A stretch of 64,000 nt of DNA, taken from NCBI GenBank assembly GCA_016284305.1, contig JAEEON010000042.1, positions 1 through 64,000 on the forward strand, in the 5' to 3' direction. This DNA is from Bacteroidales bacterium. Lineage in GTDB: Bacteria > Bacteroidota > Bacteroidia > Bacteroidales > F082. The translations under genes were made by a program, and so were the position numbers. The notes beneath the pieces are model-generated. The model worked only from the letters and a program-made list of their open reading frames with translations, had not been told where the DNA came from and did no database searches. Below, in pieces: positions 7,856-15,830 of the stretch. Positions within the stretch are counted from its first letter, which is position 1; each line of letters opens with the position of its first letter.

Positions 7856-9517
7856 CTATTGTTCTATAAGCTTATTCCATAATGATTTGTCAAGAAGGGA
7901 TTTAAACTTTTCGGAGGATCCTTGGGGAACTATGATTTGCTTTAAAGATTTACAGCCATCGAAAGCGGTATAGTTGATACTTGAAATTGTATTTGGAAGA
8001 GATATTTGCTGCAATGATTTGCAGTCTTGAAACGTAATAGAATAAATACATGTTATAGAATCGGGAATTGATATTTCTTTTAGAGAAGTGCATCGTGAAA
8101 AGCACCCAAACCCAATCGCTTTTATAGAATTAGGAAGAATTATTTCCTGCAAAGATGTACAACCGCTAAACGAAAAATAAGGAATAATTGAAACAGACTT
8201 GGGTATCTGCACTTTTAACAATGATTTACAGTCTCTAAAAGCATTAACTCCAAAGGCTGTTATATAGGATGGTATTGTTATATAGTTACTATTATTTATG
8301 CAGCTAATTATGGAGTTATCCAATTTGTCAATTAACAATCCGTTTTCTATGATGTAGCGATTAGAGAAACTCTCAATGGTTAAGTTGTGACAACCACAAA
8401 ATGGATTGCTACCAATTTCTTCAATTGAAGAAGGAATTGCTATTTTTTGCAATGATTCGCAATCGGCAAAAGCACCTTCTCCAATGGTTGTGACTGAATC
8501 TGGTATTTCGATGGTTTGTAATGATGTGCAATCTCGAAACGGCCATGTTTCATAAAAAGCATAATTGCAAATTATAGATGTACTTTCTTTTATAGTATAA
8601 ATCTTAAGTTCTGTATTTAAACACTTTAGCAGCTTTTTTCCATCTCTGCTATAAACCACGCCAAACTCGTCTTCAACTCCATTTTCAATATCTTCATCAG
8701 AAACTTCCGTAGACAATAAAACATCTACTGGCTCTCCTACAGAAATAACCATTATCTGTGCCGTCCAGGCTTTCCCTTTTTCAAATTCATATTTGTCAAA
8801 TATTTTGCTGAAAATAGCATTGCCATTAAATAGGCCACAAAAGACTTTCATTCTGCTGTCTATAACTGAATGATTGAAATATGGCCCAACACAAATAAAC
8901 TGATTATAACCATTCAAACAGCCCTTAATCAACCCCGATAACTTGCCCAAGTCAAAACTCGTTATATCCAAAACATTGGAAAGTATATGCAAAGTAGGAA
9001 TGTCTTCATCACAATGGATGTCGGCCTCGTCTAATTCATCAAAGGTTTTATTCACAGTCTTGATTTCAGAATCGGGGAAGAACACCGAAGCATGAAGCGC
9101 AGCACGTTTCAAGGACAACTCGGAAGGCTCAATCAAGGTGATGGACTTTACTTGTTGCGCATAACCATTGTCGCAAAGATAATCCGTATAACACATTGTA
9201 CCAATGGCTTGCCCGCAGCCATAGTCAATAATATTGATTTCAGGTTGCTCAAAGAATTCTTCTGGCAGTTTGCCAAAGGCATATTCCAGTTTGGCTTGGT
9301 GCATTTTGCCGAAAGAAAACAAATAGGCAGTCATTTGTGGCTCAGAGTCTAAGATGTCAATGCCTCGATGCAAAGCATCATAGAGTTCATCTTGTAAGGC
9401 TTGCGGCAGTTCGCGGTAAAACTTGGCGGACAAATCCCTCACTTTGTCGAAAGTGGGATTATCCATGTATTTCATCTTGTATGCGTAGTTAGTGTTTTGC
9501 TCTATTATCATATTCAT
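7856..9517 (-). CDS. SAM-dependent methyltransferase-like domain fused to BspA-type leucine-rich repeats
   Basis: A 553-residue two-domain protein. Residues ~60-270 look like a class I SAM methyltransferase: motif I INIIDYGCGQAIGTM near residue 100, an acidic end of strand 2 in ITLIEPSELSLKRAAL, and a later strand PTLHILSNVLDI. Residues ~345-545 contain about seven BspA (LRR_5) repeats of the pattern DCxSLxxIxIPxSIxxIGxxAF. There is no signal peptide, although most BspA repeats are on surface proteins. The ATG at 9517 overlaps the TGA of the upstream DUF1848 gene (ATGA), so translation is coupled; a longer in-frame start at 9625 lies inside that gene and is unlikely. An LRR used inside the cell as a target-recognition module is the simplest reading, but the substrate is unknown. 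Confidence 0.7.
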   Translation of the reverse strand: MNMIIEQNTNYAYKMKYMDNPTFDKVRDLSAKFYRELPQALQDELYDALHRGIDILDSEPQMTAYLFSFGKMHQAKLEYAFGKLPEEFFEQPEINIIDYGCGQAIGTMCYTDYLCDNGYAQQVKSITLIEPSELSLKRAALHASVFFPDSEIKTVNKTFDELDEADIHCDEDIPTLHILSNVLDITSFDLGKLSGLIKGCLNGYNQFICVGPYFNHSVIDSRMKVFCGLFNGNAIFSKIFDKYEFEKGKAWTAQIMVISVGEPVDVLLSTEVSDEDIENGVEDEFGVVYSRDGKKLLKCLNTELKIYTIKESTSIICNYAFYETWPFRDCTSLQTIEIPDSVTTIGEGAFADCESLQKIAIPSSIEEIGSNPFCGCHNLTIESFSNRYIIENGLLIDKLDNSIISCINNSNYITIPSYITAFGVNAFRDCKSLLKVQIPKSVSIIPYFSFSGCTSLQEIILPNSIKAIGFGCFSRCTSLKEISIPDSITCIYSITFQDCKSLQQISLPNTISSINYTAFDGCKSLKQIIVPQGSSEKFKSLLDKSLWNKLIEQ

Positions 9518-10536
9518 AATCCTGTTATTGTTTCGCCCAATGGATTCTCTTGATGTCTGTTGTAGTATCGAATGGCTTTCTCCTTGCTTGCATTGGCATA
9601 GCAATACTCGCACAAATGCGGGCATGTATTATACTCGCCGATGTCCTTGCTTACCATGCAGCCGCAGAACTGCCGCTGGCCTTTGTCGCGGTTGTCGCGA
9701 TGCTTGATGATGGTTGGCTCGGGGTTGAAGAGGTCGCCTTCGGTAATCTCAACGCCGAGGAAGTCCATCAAAGCCTTGTCGTGAGAGGCAAAACGGATCA
9801 TTAGGTCATCATCCACGCAATGGTTGTGCTCTATGCCGTCGAGATTAGCAGCCTCACCGCAAGTGGCCAATGCGTAGTTCCAGCCTTTCGTTTTGTTCAA
9901 CTCCACTAACCGTTTGGCAAACTCAACCATCTGCTCCGACGACCATTCCGAATAATTGATTTTGCTCTTTTCCAGGTTGGCTTTCACTTTTTTGTATAAG
10001 GCGATATCAGCAAAACTAAAAACGAGCTTTTCCGTGTAACCTTGCAGTCGGTTGCCGATGTTTTCCACTTTTCTCAGCAGGTCGTCCATGCCAATTTGGT
10101 CGGTCAGAATCAATGGGTCGAAACGCCAAATTACACGGCCTTCACCTAATTTGTCCACCAATCTTTTGAAGGTGTCAATCCTTTTCTCCAAAGGTGGCAC
10201 GCCCTTTTCCAAGCCTTCTTTTTCGTAATCGTTCAGCGTGTATTGGATATAGCAACCGATGTTTCTTCCCTTCAGTTCATCCAAATGTCCAAACAACGGC
10301 TCTGGGTTCTTTGACCAAAACACGATGAAGCGGCATTTTTCATAAGACACAAAACTCTTCACACCATTAAAAGGATTGGTCCAAGCCGAATAGCCCACCT
10401 TCAGCCGATGGAAGAACCAGTTGGCATAGAAAGCGGGAATGTCCGTGCTTCGACTCGCCGAAACGATGACTGGAGCCTGTGCCTCTGCTAATTCGCCGTT
10501 ATCTCGATGGATTTGTATCTTTTGCCATTGTGCCAT
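9514..10536 (-). CDS. DUF1848 family protein (Fe-S/radical-SAM-like)
   Basis: A 340-residue protein. The N-terminal PVIVSASRSTDIPAFYANWF and GYSAWTNPFNG segments and the middle VIWRFDPLILTD are hallmarks of DUF1848. Near the C-terminus, FCGCMVSKDIGEYNTCPHLCEYCYAN holds six cysteines (CGC, CPHLCEYC), suited to an iron-sulfur cluster; the family is thought to be TIM-barrel and radical-SAM-like, but no reaction is established. It is the first gene of a four-gene operon and its stop overlaps the start of the methyltransferase-LRR gene. DUF1848 proteins also occur alone in many bacteria, so the association may be incidental. Confidence 0.85.
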   Translation of the reverse strand: MAQWQKIQIHRDNGELAEAQAPVIVSASRSTDIPAFYANWFFHRLKVGYSAWTNPFNGVKSFVSYEKCRFIVFWSKNPEPLFGHLDELKGRNIGCYIQYTLNDYEKEGLEKGVPPLEKRIDTFKRLVDKLGEGRVIWRFDPLILTDQIGMDDLLRKVENIGNRLQGYTEKLVFSFADIALYKKVKANLEKSKINYSEWSSEQMVEFAKRLVELNKTKGWNYALATCGEAANLDGIEHNHCVDDDLMIRFASHDKALMDFLGVEITEGDLFNPEPTIIKHRDNRDKGQRQFCGCMVSKDIGEYNTCPHLCEYCYANASKEKAIRYYNRHQENPLGETITGL

Positions 10537-10580
10537 GAAGGTTTACCCCCTTTTACCTAATTACAAAACAATTCAAGTAT

Positions 10581-11306
10581 TTAATGGAATCCAAAGGTTA
10601 ATAATCTTGTTACCAAAGCCAAAACAACGGCAACTGTGAAACTCATCATGGTCCCTAGTAAAACATATTCCGTTCGCTTAATTTCGTTTTTCTCTCTCAA
10701 CTCTCCAAAACGAAATATTGATTTTGCTGCCATTAGGAATCCTATTGCTTCATAGCTACCAAGCAAAATAAATGTCATGACAAGTATTCTTTCAAAATAC
10801 CCTATCCATCGCCCCGCCATTGGCAACGACATATCATCTGTTGTGAGGCCCCATTTTTTACTATTGAAAAAATGGGAAATCAATATAGACGTGGGCTTTA
10901 GTAGTGTCAGGTATCCAGATGCAATAACCCAAACGGAGAAATAGTCACAACTAACAGACGGAGCGGCTAAAGCAATGTAATAACCCAATAATAACAGGAT
11001 CAAGACATGCACAAATTGATCCGCAACAAATAGAATTATTGAATCGGGTCGCTTTAGCAAGGCTTTTATTAAATCAATAATAAAATGTGATAAAAACACT
11101 ATAAGGGGAATCCACCATAAAGACCATTGAGCAACAAAAACAAAGGCGACAACAGCATGTAAAAAAGCATGTATCAATTGAAACAACACTCCTTTGGCAG
11201 TCAAGATGTTTTTCTGCTCACAGAAAGCATCTGTTTGAAGAACAAAATCGCAAACCAAATGGGCAGTTATCAATTTCACCAAGACTATTTTAATAAGATT
11301 TATCAT
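10581..11306 (-). CDS. DUF3307 membrane protein
   Basis: A 241-residue integral membrane protein. KLITAHLVCDFVLQTDAFCEQKN near the N-terminus and the histidine-rich FQLIHAFLHAVVAF and VFLSHFIIDLIKALLK segments match DUF3307, where conserved His and Asp residues lie in or beside membrane helices; five or six membrane segments are visible. It overlaps the 3' end of the SatD-like gene by 17 bp, so the two are translated together. The pairing of a SatD-type protein with DUF3307 recurs in Bacteroidetes genomes as I recall. Function unknown. Confidence 0.8.
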   Translation of the reverse strand: MINLIKIVLVKLITAHLVCDFVLQTDAFCEQKNILTAKGVLFQLIHAFLHAVVAFVFVAQWSLWWIPLIVFLSHFIIDLIKALLKRPDSIILFVADQFVHVLILLLLGYYIALAAPSVSCDYFSVWVIASGYLTLLKPTSILISHFFNSKKWGLTTDDMSLPMAGRWIGYFERILVMTFILLGSYEAIGFLMAAKSIFRFGELREKNEIKRTEYVLLGTMMSFTVAVVLALVTRLLTFGFH

Positions 11307-11946
11307 AAATCAGTTTATTAAATCGGTTTAAATAATTGATTATCAGATCAATTCTACAAGCTTTTAAAAGCTTGCTAACATTTTGAGGGGACATTCCCTT
11401 CTCCTTAGCGATCTGTCTTTGTGTGACATCATATAATAAATAGTCATAAATCACATCGGCCTGAATACGAGTCCAATGGGAGATTACATCATCAGCAAAG
11501 GGTGTGGATACAGCAAATTCCTCGTTGATGTTTTCCCATTTTGTTTTTATTGCAAGTCGTTCATTCCACATCTCATCCAACGTTCTTCCTGAATAGACAA
11601 AAGCATCCCCGTTAGATTTTGCCAATGAATCCGTTCGATATTGTATTCCGCCCACGCCAATTGCCATTCTTGCATCCCACACCAAAAAATTGTCTTTAGG
11701 TGTATTCCCATTTAAGGCTGCACGCAACAGAATAGCAACCAACAACGCTTTCTCTGGTTTTTCTACCAGAACCTGGAAAGCATCACCTCGAAAAAACTCT
11801 AATGGCAAAGAAACATTGAGCTCTTCTTTAATCTCTCCAACTGAACTTTCGATAATGTTTAACATGGTTCTTCTATGATTATCGTTTCCCAAAGTTGAAC
11901 CAATAATATCACCGGTAATAACACTAACTATTTTCATCTTATACAT
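11290..11946 (-). CDS. SatD family protein with C-terminal HTH
   Basis: A 218-residue cytoplasmic protein. The start KIVSVITGDIIGST is the SatD signature; FRGDAFQVLVEKPEKALLVAILLRAAL and ARMAIGVGGIQY continue a fold reminiscent of nucleotidyl-cyclase-like domains (RGD..., G-rich turn). The last ~50 residues, DYLLYDVTQRQIAKEKGMSPQNVSKLLKACR, form a helix-turn-helix of the sigma-region-4/LuxR-like kind, so it may regulate transcription. SatD in streptococci belongs to an acid-tolerance locus, but its biochemistry is unknown. Met at 11937 (MKIVSV) is an alternative start that gives a 20-nt spacing from the TATCTTTG element. It is coupled to the DUF3307 gene. Confidence 0.8.
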   Translation of the reverse strand: MYKMKIVSVITGDIIGSTLGNDNHRRTMLNIIESSVGEIKEELNVSLPLEFFRGDAFQVLVEKPEKALLVAILLRAALNGNTPKDNFLVWDARMAIGVGGIQYRTDSLAKSNGDAFVYSGRTLDEMWNERLAIKTKWENINEEFAVSTPFADDVISHWTRIQADVIYDYLLYDVTQRQIAKEKGMSPQNVSKLLKACRIDLIINYLNRFNKLIYDKSY

Positions 11947-11957
11947 TATTTCAACTG

Positions 11958-11965
11958 CAAAGATA
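11958..11965 (-). promoter_or_regulatory. -7 promoter element (TATCTTTG) for satD-DUF3307
   Basis: Matches TAnnTTTG 11 nt (or 20 nt for the internal start) before the SatD-like gene. Confidence 0.55.
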
Positions 11966-12069
11966 AAATAAATTCTAAAATAAAAACCAAAAATGGTTGA
12001 TTTTTAAAAATCAACTGAAAATAGTTGTTGAGAGTATATTGACATTGGCCATAAATGGGAAAAAATCCT

Positions 12070-12077
12070 TACCTTTG
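12070..12077 (+). promoter_or_regulatory. -7 promoter element (TACCTTTG) for the TSCPD gene
   Basis: TACCTTTG, 19 nt before the ATG at 12097, with a TTG at 12045-12047 about 22 bp upstream as a possible -33 element. Confidence 0.6.
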
Positions 12078-12096
12078 CCGCCAAATCAATCTCAAG

Positions 12097-12354
12097 ATGA
12101 AATACACTTATTATCCTCAGGGCACCTGCAGCCAAGTGATTGAATTCGAAATCATTGACGGTGCCGTTCACAACGTCCAGTATTATGGTGGATGCGATGG
12201 CAACACGCAAGGGGTGGGCCGTTTGGTGGAAGGCATGAAAGTGGCAGAGGTCATCCAACGGCTGGAAGGCATCCGTTGCGGTTTCAAGCCGACCTCATGC
12301 CCTGATCAGTTGGCGAAGGCCTTACGGCAGGCTCTGAGCGAGGCGCCTCGTTGA
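12097..12354 (+). CDS. TSCPD domain protein (TIGR03905 family)
   Basis: An 85-residue protein consisting of one TSCPD domain: MKYTYYPQGTCSQVIEF, then YYGGCDGNTQGVGRLVEGM and the name-giving PTSCPDQLAKALRQAL. The domain is also found at the C-terminus of some ribonucleotide reductases, where the cysteines may bind a metal; stand-alone members have no known role. Cysteines are present in GTCSQ, GGCDG, IRCG and TSCPD. The start at 12097 is set by the promoter 19 nt upstream. Single-gene transcription unit. Confidence 0.88.
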   Translation: MKYTYYPQGTCSQVIEFEIIDGAVHNVQYYGGCDGNTQGVGRLVEGMKVAEVIQRLEGIRCGFKPTSCPDQLAKALRQALSEAPR

Positions 12355-12367
12355 AGATAGCATTGCT

Positions 12368-12549
12368 TCATTTTAGTATGTCCCCAATGCCGCTTCTTTT
12401 CCATTCCACCAATTCTCGCGGCAGGATGATCTTTTTCGGTTCGCCGCGTTTGCCGGTGATGAAGTAATGGTGGGCATAGATGATGTCGAAATGTTTTTAT
12501 CTTTTTCAAGGTCGTATCGCTCATATTGCTAAAGAGTTCGTTATGGATT
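12368..12549 (-). pseudogene. Frameshifted gene remnant, family unknown
   Basis: On the minus strand one frame reads HNELFSNMSDTTLKKIKT and, after a shift near 12495, another reads HFDIIYAHHYFITGKRG and continues KKIILPRELVEWKRSGIGDILK to a TGA at 12368-12370. The second part has a natural protein look (alternating hydrophobics, a clean end) but no start. I read this as the decayed 3' end of a gene whose family I do not recognise. The 458-bp stretch 12355-12812 holds this remnant, a dispersed repeat copy, a second remnant and a heptamer repeat, and no intact gene. Confidence 0.35.
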
Positions 12550-12600
12550 ACTCACCAAAAGCGATAGCGCTGACTAGCGACATTACCTCCTATTCGGGTT

Positions 12601-12662
12601 GATTTTTCTACTTTCAGTCGAAGAGCCTTCGGATTGCTTCGTCGCTTCGCTCGCAATGACGC
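12601..12662 (-). repeat. Dispersed CGTCATTGCGAG repeat, copy A
   Basis: Reverse-oriented copy of a ~65-bp element: on the minus strand it starts GCGTCATTGCGAGCGAAGCG, goes on GACGAAGCAATCCGAAGG and ends CTCTTCGACTGAAAG. It shares its core and its CGACTGAAAG end with copy B at 29654. It lies between two gene remnants in decayed DNA. Confidence 0.8.
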
Positions 12663-12756
12663 AAAGTTAAGAGCCAAAGCCATAAAAGAGATAGCTCAAG
12701 AATTGTTGTCGCATGGAATGCCCCTAACAATCATCCCCAAACTGACAGACCTATAA
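12658..12756 (+). pseudogene. Remnant resembling the C-terminus of an Rpn/PD-(D/E)XK-type transposase-nuclease
   Basis: An open stretch without a start reads AKAIKEIAQELLSHGMPLTIIPKLTDL to a TAA at 12754-12756. The pattern of a helix, then L-L-x-x-G-M-x-x-x-x-I-x-x-x-T-x-L, resembles the C-terminal tail of Rpn-family recombination-promoting nucleases (where it reads ML..GMSIE.IA..TGL). It runs directly out of repeat copy A, suggesting that repeat insertion or deletion destroyed the gene. Confidence 0.35.
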
Positions 12757-12779
12757 AGAGAAACTCAAATAGTTTCATC

Positions 12780-12810
12780 TCTAAATTCTAAATTCTAAAT
12801 TCTAAATTCT
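12780..12810. repeat. Heptamer tandem repeat TCTAAAT, copy 3 (four units)
   Basis: Four perfect units of TCTAAAT immediately next to the stop codon of the AtoE-type gene (12813). Confidence 0.85.
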
Positions 12811-12812
12811 CT

Positions 12813-14162
12813 CTAGCTCCACAGCAGCAGCCCGCCACAAATGATCAAGCCGGTGACGAATAGGTCGATGATGCAGAATCCCATGATGTCCTTGGCGTTG
12901 AGTTTGGCGATGGCCAAGGCGGGCAAGGCCCAGAAAGGTTGGATTAGGTTGGTCCATGCATCACCCCAGGAGATGGCCATGCCAGTGAGTCCTGGCGCCA
13001 CGCCTAAAGCAGCTCCCGCAGTGAACATGATAGGGGCTTGGATGGCCCAGTGCCCGCCACCCGAGGGGACGAACATGTTGAGGATGGCCGCACAGAAGAA
13101 GGTGAACAGGGGATAGGTCTTGGGCGTAGAGATCGAGACACATGCGTTACTGACCACCTCGCCTAAGCAGATGCCCGACTCGCCGACACCAGTGATGATG
13201 CCCATGATGCCCGCGTAGAATGGGAACTGGAGCAAGATGCCAGCAGCGCCGCCGACCGACTTGCCAAAAGCCCTTACGTAGGCTAGGGGAGTGCCGTGTA
13301 AGATGATGCCGAGGAACAAGAACAACATGATGACTGCACCGAGGTCGAGGCTGCCACCTTTGACAAACAGCTTGATAACCAGGAAAGTCATGCCCAGCAA
13401 CGATATGATCCAGGCGAGGATGCGGCTGTTCTCCATCTTCTCGGCAGGCGTCGTGGCCTTGGGTGCCGGAGCAGGATCTTCCTCATAAAGCAACGAGGGC
13501 TCGATGGCTACCACATGCTCCCCTTTGGGATGCATCAAGGCATTGACCACCACGATGGCGATGATGGTCACGGCCACCATGATGAGATTCTGATGGGCCA
13601 GCACAGTCTCGGCAATCGGCACAGGATGCGTCAAGGCGCCTTTGGTGACGATCTCAAGGTTGGAGCCCTCCGTGGCCATGGTCAAAGGGATGGAGCCCGA
13701 GAGGCCGGCATGCCACACCACGAAGCCACTATAGGCCGAGGCGATGAGGAGACGGTAATCGACACCGCGGAGTTTCTTGGCGACCTCCTTGGCGAAGATG
13801 ACGCCGACGATGAGACCGAAGCCCCAGTTGAGCCAGCAAGCCAGGGCAGAGATGCCCGTCACTAAGGCGATGGCTCCCGCAGGCGTCTTGGGTAATCGTG
13901 CCATGGCACTGATACCTCTCTTGATGGACGGAGCAGCAGCCAATGCAGAACCCGTCACCAAAACCAAGGCCATCTGCATGGCGAAGGCCAACAGCGACCA
14001 AACACCGTTGCCCCAGTGCTCTACCACCTCAAGAGGGGTCTGGTGACAGACGGGCATGGCGACGATGAAAGCCACCAAAGTCAAAATGACAGCAAAGATG
14101 AAAGGCTCGGGAAGGTATTTCTGAACCAACTTGACGCAAAATCGGATGATCTTCTGAAACAT
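12813..14162 (-). CDS. atoE: Short-chain fatty acid transporter, AtoE family
   Basis: A 449-residue inner-membrane protein with about 11-12 hydrophobic segments. ACWLNWGFGLIVGVIFAKEVAKKLRGVDYRLLIASAYSGFVVWHAGLSGSIPL and the C-terminal FVPSGGGHWAIQAPIM are typical of AtoE/TIGR00366 transporters, which in E. coli serve acetoacetate and short-chain fatty acid uptake. Length equals the family's usual ~440-470. The N-terminus MFQKIIRFCVKLVQKYLPEPFIFAVILT is also family-like. The ATG is only 8 nt from the plus-strand leader region of the next gene, so the two are divergent. Here it may import or export butyrate, acetate or propionate; no neighbouring acetoacetate pathway gene supports a choice. Confidence 0.88.
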   Translation of the reverse strand: MFQKIIRFCVKLVQKYLPEPFIFAVILTLVAFIVAMPVCHQTPLEVVEHWGNGVWSLLAFAMQMALVLVTGSALAAAPSIKRGISAMARLPKTPAGAIALVTGISALACWLNWGFGLIVGVIFAKEVAKKLRGVDYRLLIASAYSGFVVWHAGLSGSIPLTMATEGSNLEIVTKGALTHPVPIAETVLAHQNLIMVAVTIIAIVVVNALMHPKGEHVVAIEPSLLYEEDPAPAPKATTPAEKMENSRILAWIISLLGMTFLVIKLFVKGGSLDLGAVIMLFLFLGIILHGTPLAYVRAFGKSVGGAAGILLQFPFYAGIMGIITGVGESGICLGEVVSNACVSISTPKTYPLFTFFCAAILNMFVPSGGGHWAIQAPIMFTAGAALGVAPGLTGMAISWGDAWTNLIQPFWALPALAIAKLNAKDIMGFCIIDLFVTGLIICGGLLLWS

Positions 14163-14208
14163 GGTCTGGACGTTTGTAAAACGGCTCCAAAATTACAAAA
14201 AAACCTTG

Positions 14209-14216
14209 TATCTTTG
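14209..14216 (+). promoter_or_regulatory. -7 promoter element (TATCTTTG) for the DUF481-like gene
   Basis: TATCTTTGCAC, 37 nt before the ATG at 14254 (25 nt before the alternative at 14242). Confidence 0.55.
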
Positions 14217-14253
14217 CACCCCACAACAATTGAAAGCGCTAATGGTTCAAACG

Positions 14254-15003
14254 ATGAAGAAAACAAAGTGTTTATTAGTTATATTACTGATATTCAGTAC
14301 GTTATATGTGAATGCTCAGCGAAAGTGGCATTATAACTTTGGCTTGGGGGCCTCGCTCCATACCGGTAATGTCAACAGCTGCAACCTCAGCAATGACGGT
14401 GCTGTCACACGCAATGACAGTGTCTTGGCCTTTGATTTCCAATACCGTTTCCTTTACAGTTCTTTGATTGACCGGAACGATGAGTCAAATCTTTGGAAGG
14501 AGACGAATCGTGAGCTTTCGGCGGGCATAAAGACCGACTTGTATCAGTATGGACAGTATTCGCCGTTTTTGGCTTGCGAGATGCTCACCAACAAATACAA
14601 GGGCTATGATCTCAAGTTGAGTGGACTTATCGGCTTCAAATACAAGCTTTTTGTCAAGCCTAATATCTGTGACTATTCCGTCAGCCTAGCTTTCGTTTAC
14701 GATTGGGTTGACTTCACCGACGTCACGGCACTCCCGAGTAACAATTACCGCTTGTCGCTGCGTCCCAAGATCAAGCAGCAGTTGGGCACCAACCTGTATT
14801 TGCTGCATTACACTTTCATTCAGCCGTCTGTGTTGGATTTCAACGACATCATCGTCAACAGTGTGACGAAGTTACAGACGCAGATCACCAAGGTGTTGCA
14901 TCTTGATTTCTCGTTTTCCTACCAGTATCGCAGCCTTGTGCCATCGGAAGGGTACAAGAAACACGATGCGCTTACGGAGGTTACCTTGCGATTTAAGATA
15001 TAG
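14254..15003 (+). CDS. Outer-membrane beta-barrel protein, DUF481-like
   Basis: A 249-residue exported protein. The signal peptide MKKTKCLLVILLIFSTLYVNAQ ends at an AQ-like cleavage site typical for Bacteroidetes. The mature part begins KWHYNFGLGASLHTGNVNSCNL, matching the DUF481 pattern (salt-induced outer membrane protein YdiY-like: G-x-x-x-x-x-G-N-x), followed by alternating hydrophobic/polar strands (FDFQYRFLYSSL, YSVSLAFVYDWV, LHLDFSFSYQYRSLV) and an aromatic/hydrophobic C-terminal strand TEVTLRFKI suited to insertion by BAM. The upstream ATG at 14161 was rejected as it lies before the promoter. Function unknown. Confidence 0.75.
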   Translation: MKKTKCLLVILLIFSTLYVNAQRKWHYNFGLGASLHTGNVNSCNLSNDGAVTRNDSVLAFDFQYRFLYSSLIDRNDESNLWKETNRELSAGIKTDLYQYGQYSPFLACEMLTNKYKGYDLKLSGLIGFKYKLFVKPNICDYSVSLAFVYDWVDFTDVTALPSNNYRLSLRPKIKQQLGTNLYLLHYTFIQPSVLDFNDIIVNSVTKLQTQITKVLHLDFSFSYQYRSLVPSEGYKKHDALTEVTLRFKI

Positions 15004-15013
15004 GGTACTGTTT

Positions 15014-15799
15014 TTATTCTTCCCCTGAGCCCACGCAATACATTTGTTTCGTGGTGGGGTTGTAAACGAAGATGACGGGGCTTCTGCATTCTCCACCAAC
15101 GGCGTGGCCTCCAACATAATAGGTGTCCTTCTGGCCTCCAAAACCTTTTTTGATGGTGCCGTCGATGTAGCTACGAGGAAATCCGGTAGTCATGATGAGG
15201 TCGGCGAGGGGTCCGTCGGGTTTCTCACCCATTTCCACCAGGTCCCAGTAAGAGGCGTAGATGCTTTTGCCGACGTTTTTGTCGCAGAAGACCTCCTCCA
15301 GTTTCGTGTTATTGTCCACGTCCAGAGGGGCTTGTTGTCGTTTTGTGTAGTATTCGTCGGTGGTGGTGTCGCCTTCTTCGGTGATGTAGGCTAAATCCAT
15401 CCAGCCCACGAAGTGAAGGTAGGCTCGGTAGGTTTTATAGTCGGCATTGGGGTCGGTCTTCACGTGTTTGTCGAATATCAGCATGGCTTGGCATCCGTTG
15501 ATAAAGCCCACTTCCACGTTGTCGTAATACTGGTGGTAGTAGGCATTTTTCTTGAAGAATCGGGTATGGCTGTCGCTAACTTGTTCGTTCGTGTAGAACG
15601 ACTGGTAGTAGATGACCACGGCGCTATATAGGGTGTCGAGGGTGTTTCTGTCGCGGTTGTTCAGGGCTTTGTTCCAGGCTCTCAAGGTGTTTTCGCAAGC
15701 CTTTTGGAGGGTTGCTTCGGCATCGAAGTCCTCATTCTCTTGAGCGTTGCAGAGAGCCATGGGAGCCAGAAATGCGAGGAGTAGAAGGAGTTTTTTCAT
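15014..15799 (-). CDS. Exported protein with NTF2/SnoaL-like N-terminal region
   Basis: A 261-residue secreted or periplasmic protein. Signal peptide MKKLLLLLAFLAPMALCNAQ, start at 15799 chosen because it begins the signal peptide and lies 23 nt after a TATCTTTG element; the longer in-frame start at 15841 lies upstream of that promoter. The mature region FDAEATLQKACENTLRAWNKALNNRDRNTLDTLYSAVVIYYQSF has the helix pattern of NTF2-like folds (a helix, then W-x-x-A-L-N-x-R-D). Later parts (LHFVGWMDLAYITEEGD, DLIMTTGFPRSYIDG) are unrecognised. It is convergent with the DUF481-like gene, 10 bp apart. Confidence 0.65.
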   Translation of the reverse strand: MKKLLLLLAFLAPMALCNAQENEDFDAEATLQKACENTLRAWNKALNNRDRNTLDTLYSAVVIYYQSFYTNEQVSDSHTRFFKKNAYYHQYYDNVEVGFINGCQAMLIFDKHVKTDPNADYKTYRAYLHFVGWMDLAYITEEGDTTTDEYYTKRQQAPLDVDNNTKLEEVFCDKNVGKSIYASYWDLVEMGEKPDGPLADLIMTTGFPRSYIDGTIKKGFGGQKDTYYVGGHAVGGECRSPVIFVYNPTTKQMYCVGSGEE

Positions 15800-15822
15800 G
15801 GTGATGATGTTTGATTTTGATG

Positions 15823-15830
15823 CAAAGATA
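15823..15830 (-). promoter_or_regulatory. -7 promoter element (TATCTTTG) for the NTF2-like exported protein
   Basis: Matches TAnnTTTG 23 nt before the start at 15799. Confidence 0.55.

Noticed and set aside
9517-9625. Longer start of the methyltransferase-LRR gene at 9625
   Set aside because: It would overlap the Cys-rich end of the DUF1848 gene by 112 bp; the ATGA-coupled start at 9517 is far more likely.
12306-12524. 72-residue minus-strand open frame as an intact small gene
   Set aside because: It overlaps the TSCPD gene's end and the protein-like sequence switches frame near 12495, so it is better read as a frameshifted remnant.
12780-12810. CRISPR array
   Set aside because: The repeated units in the window are 7-21 bp without spacers; no cas gene is present.
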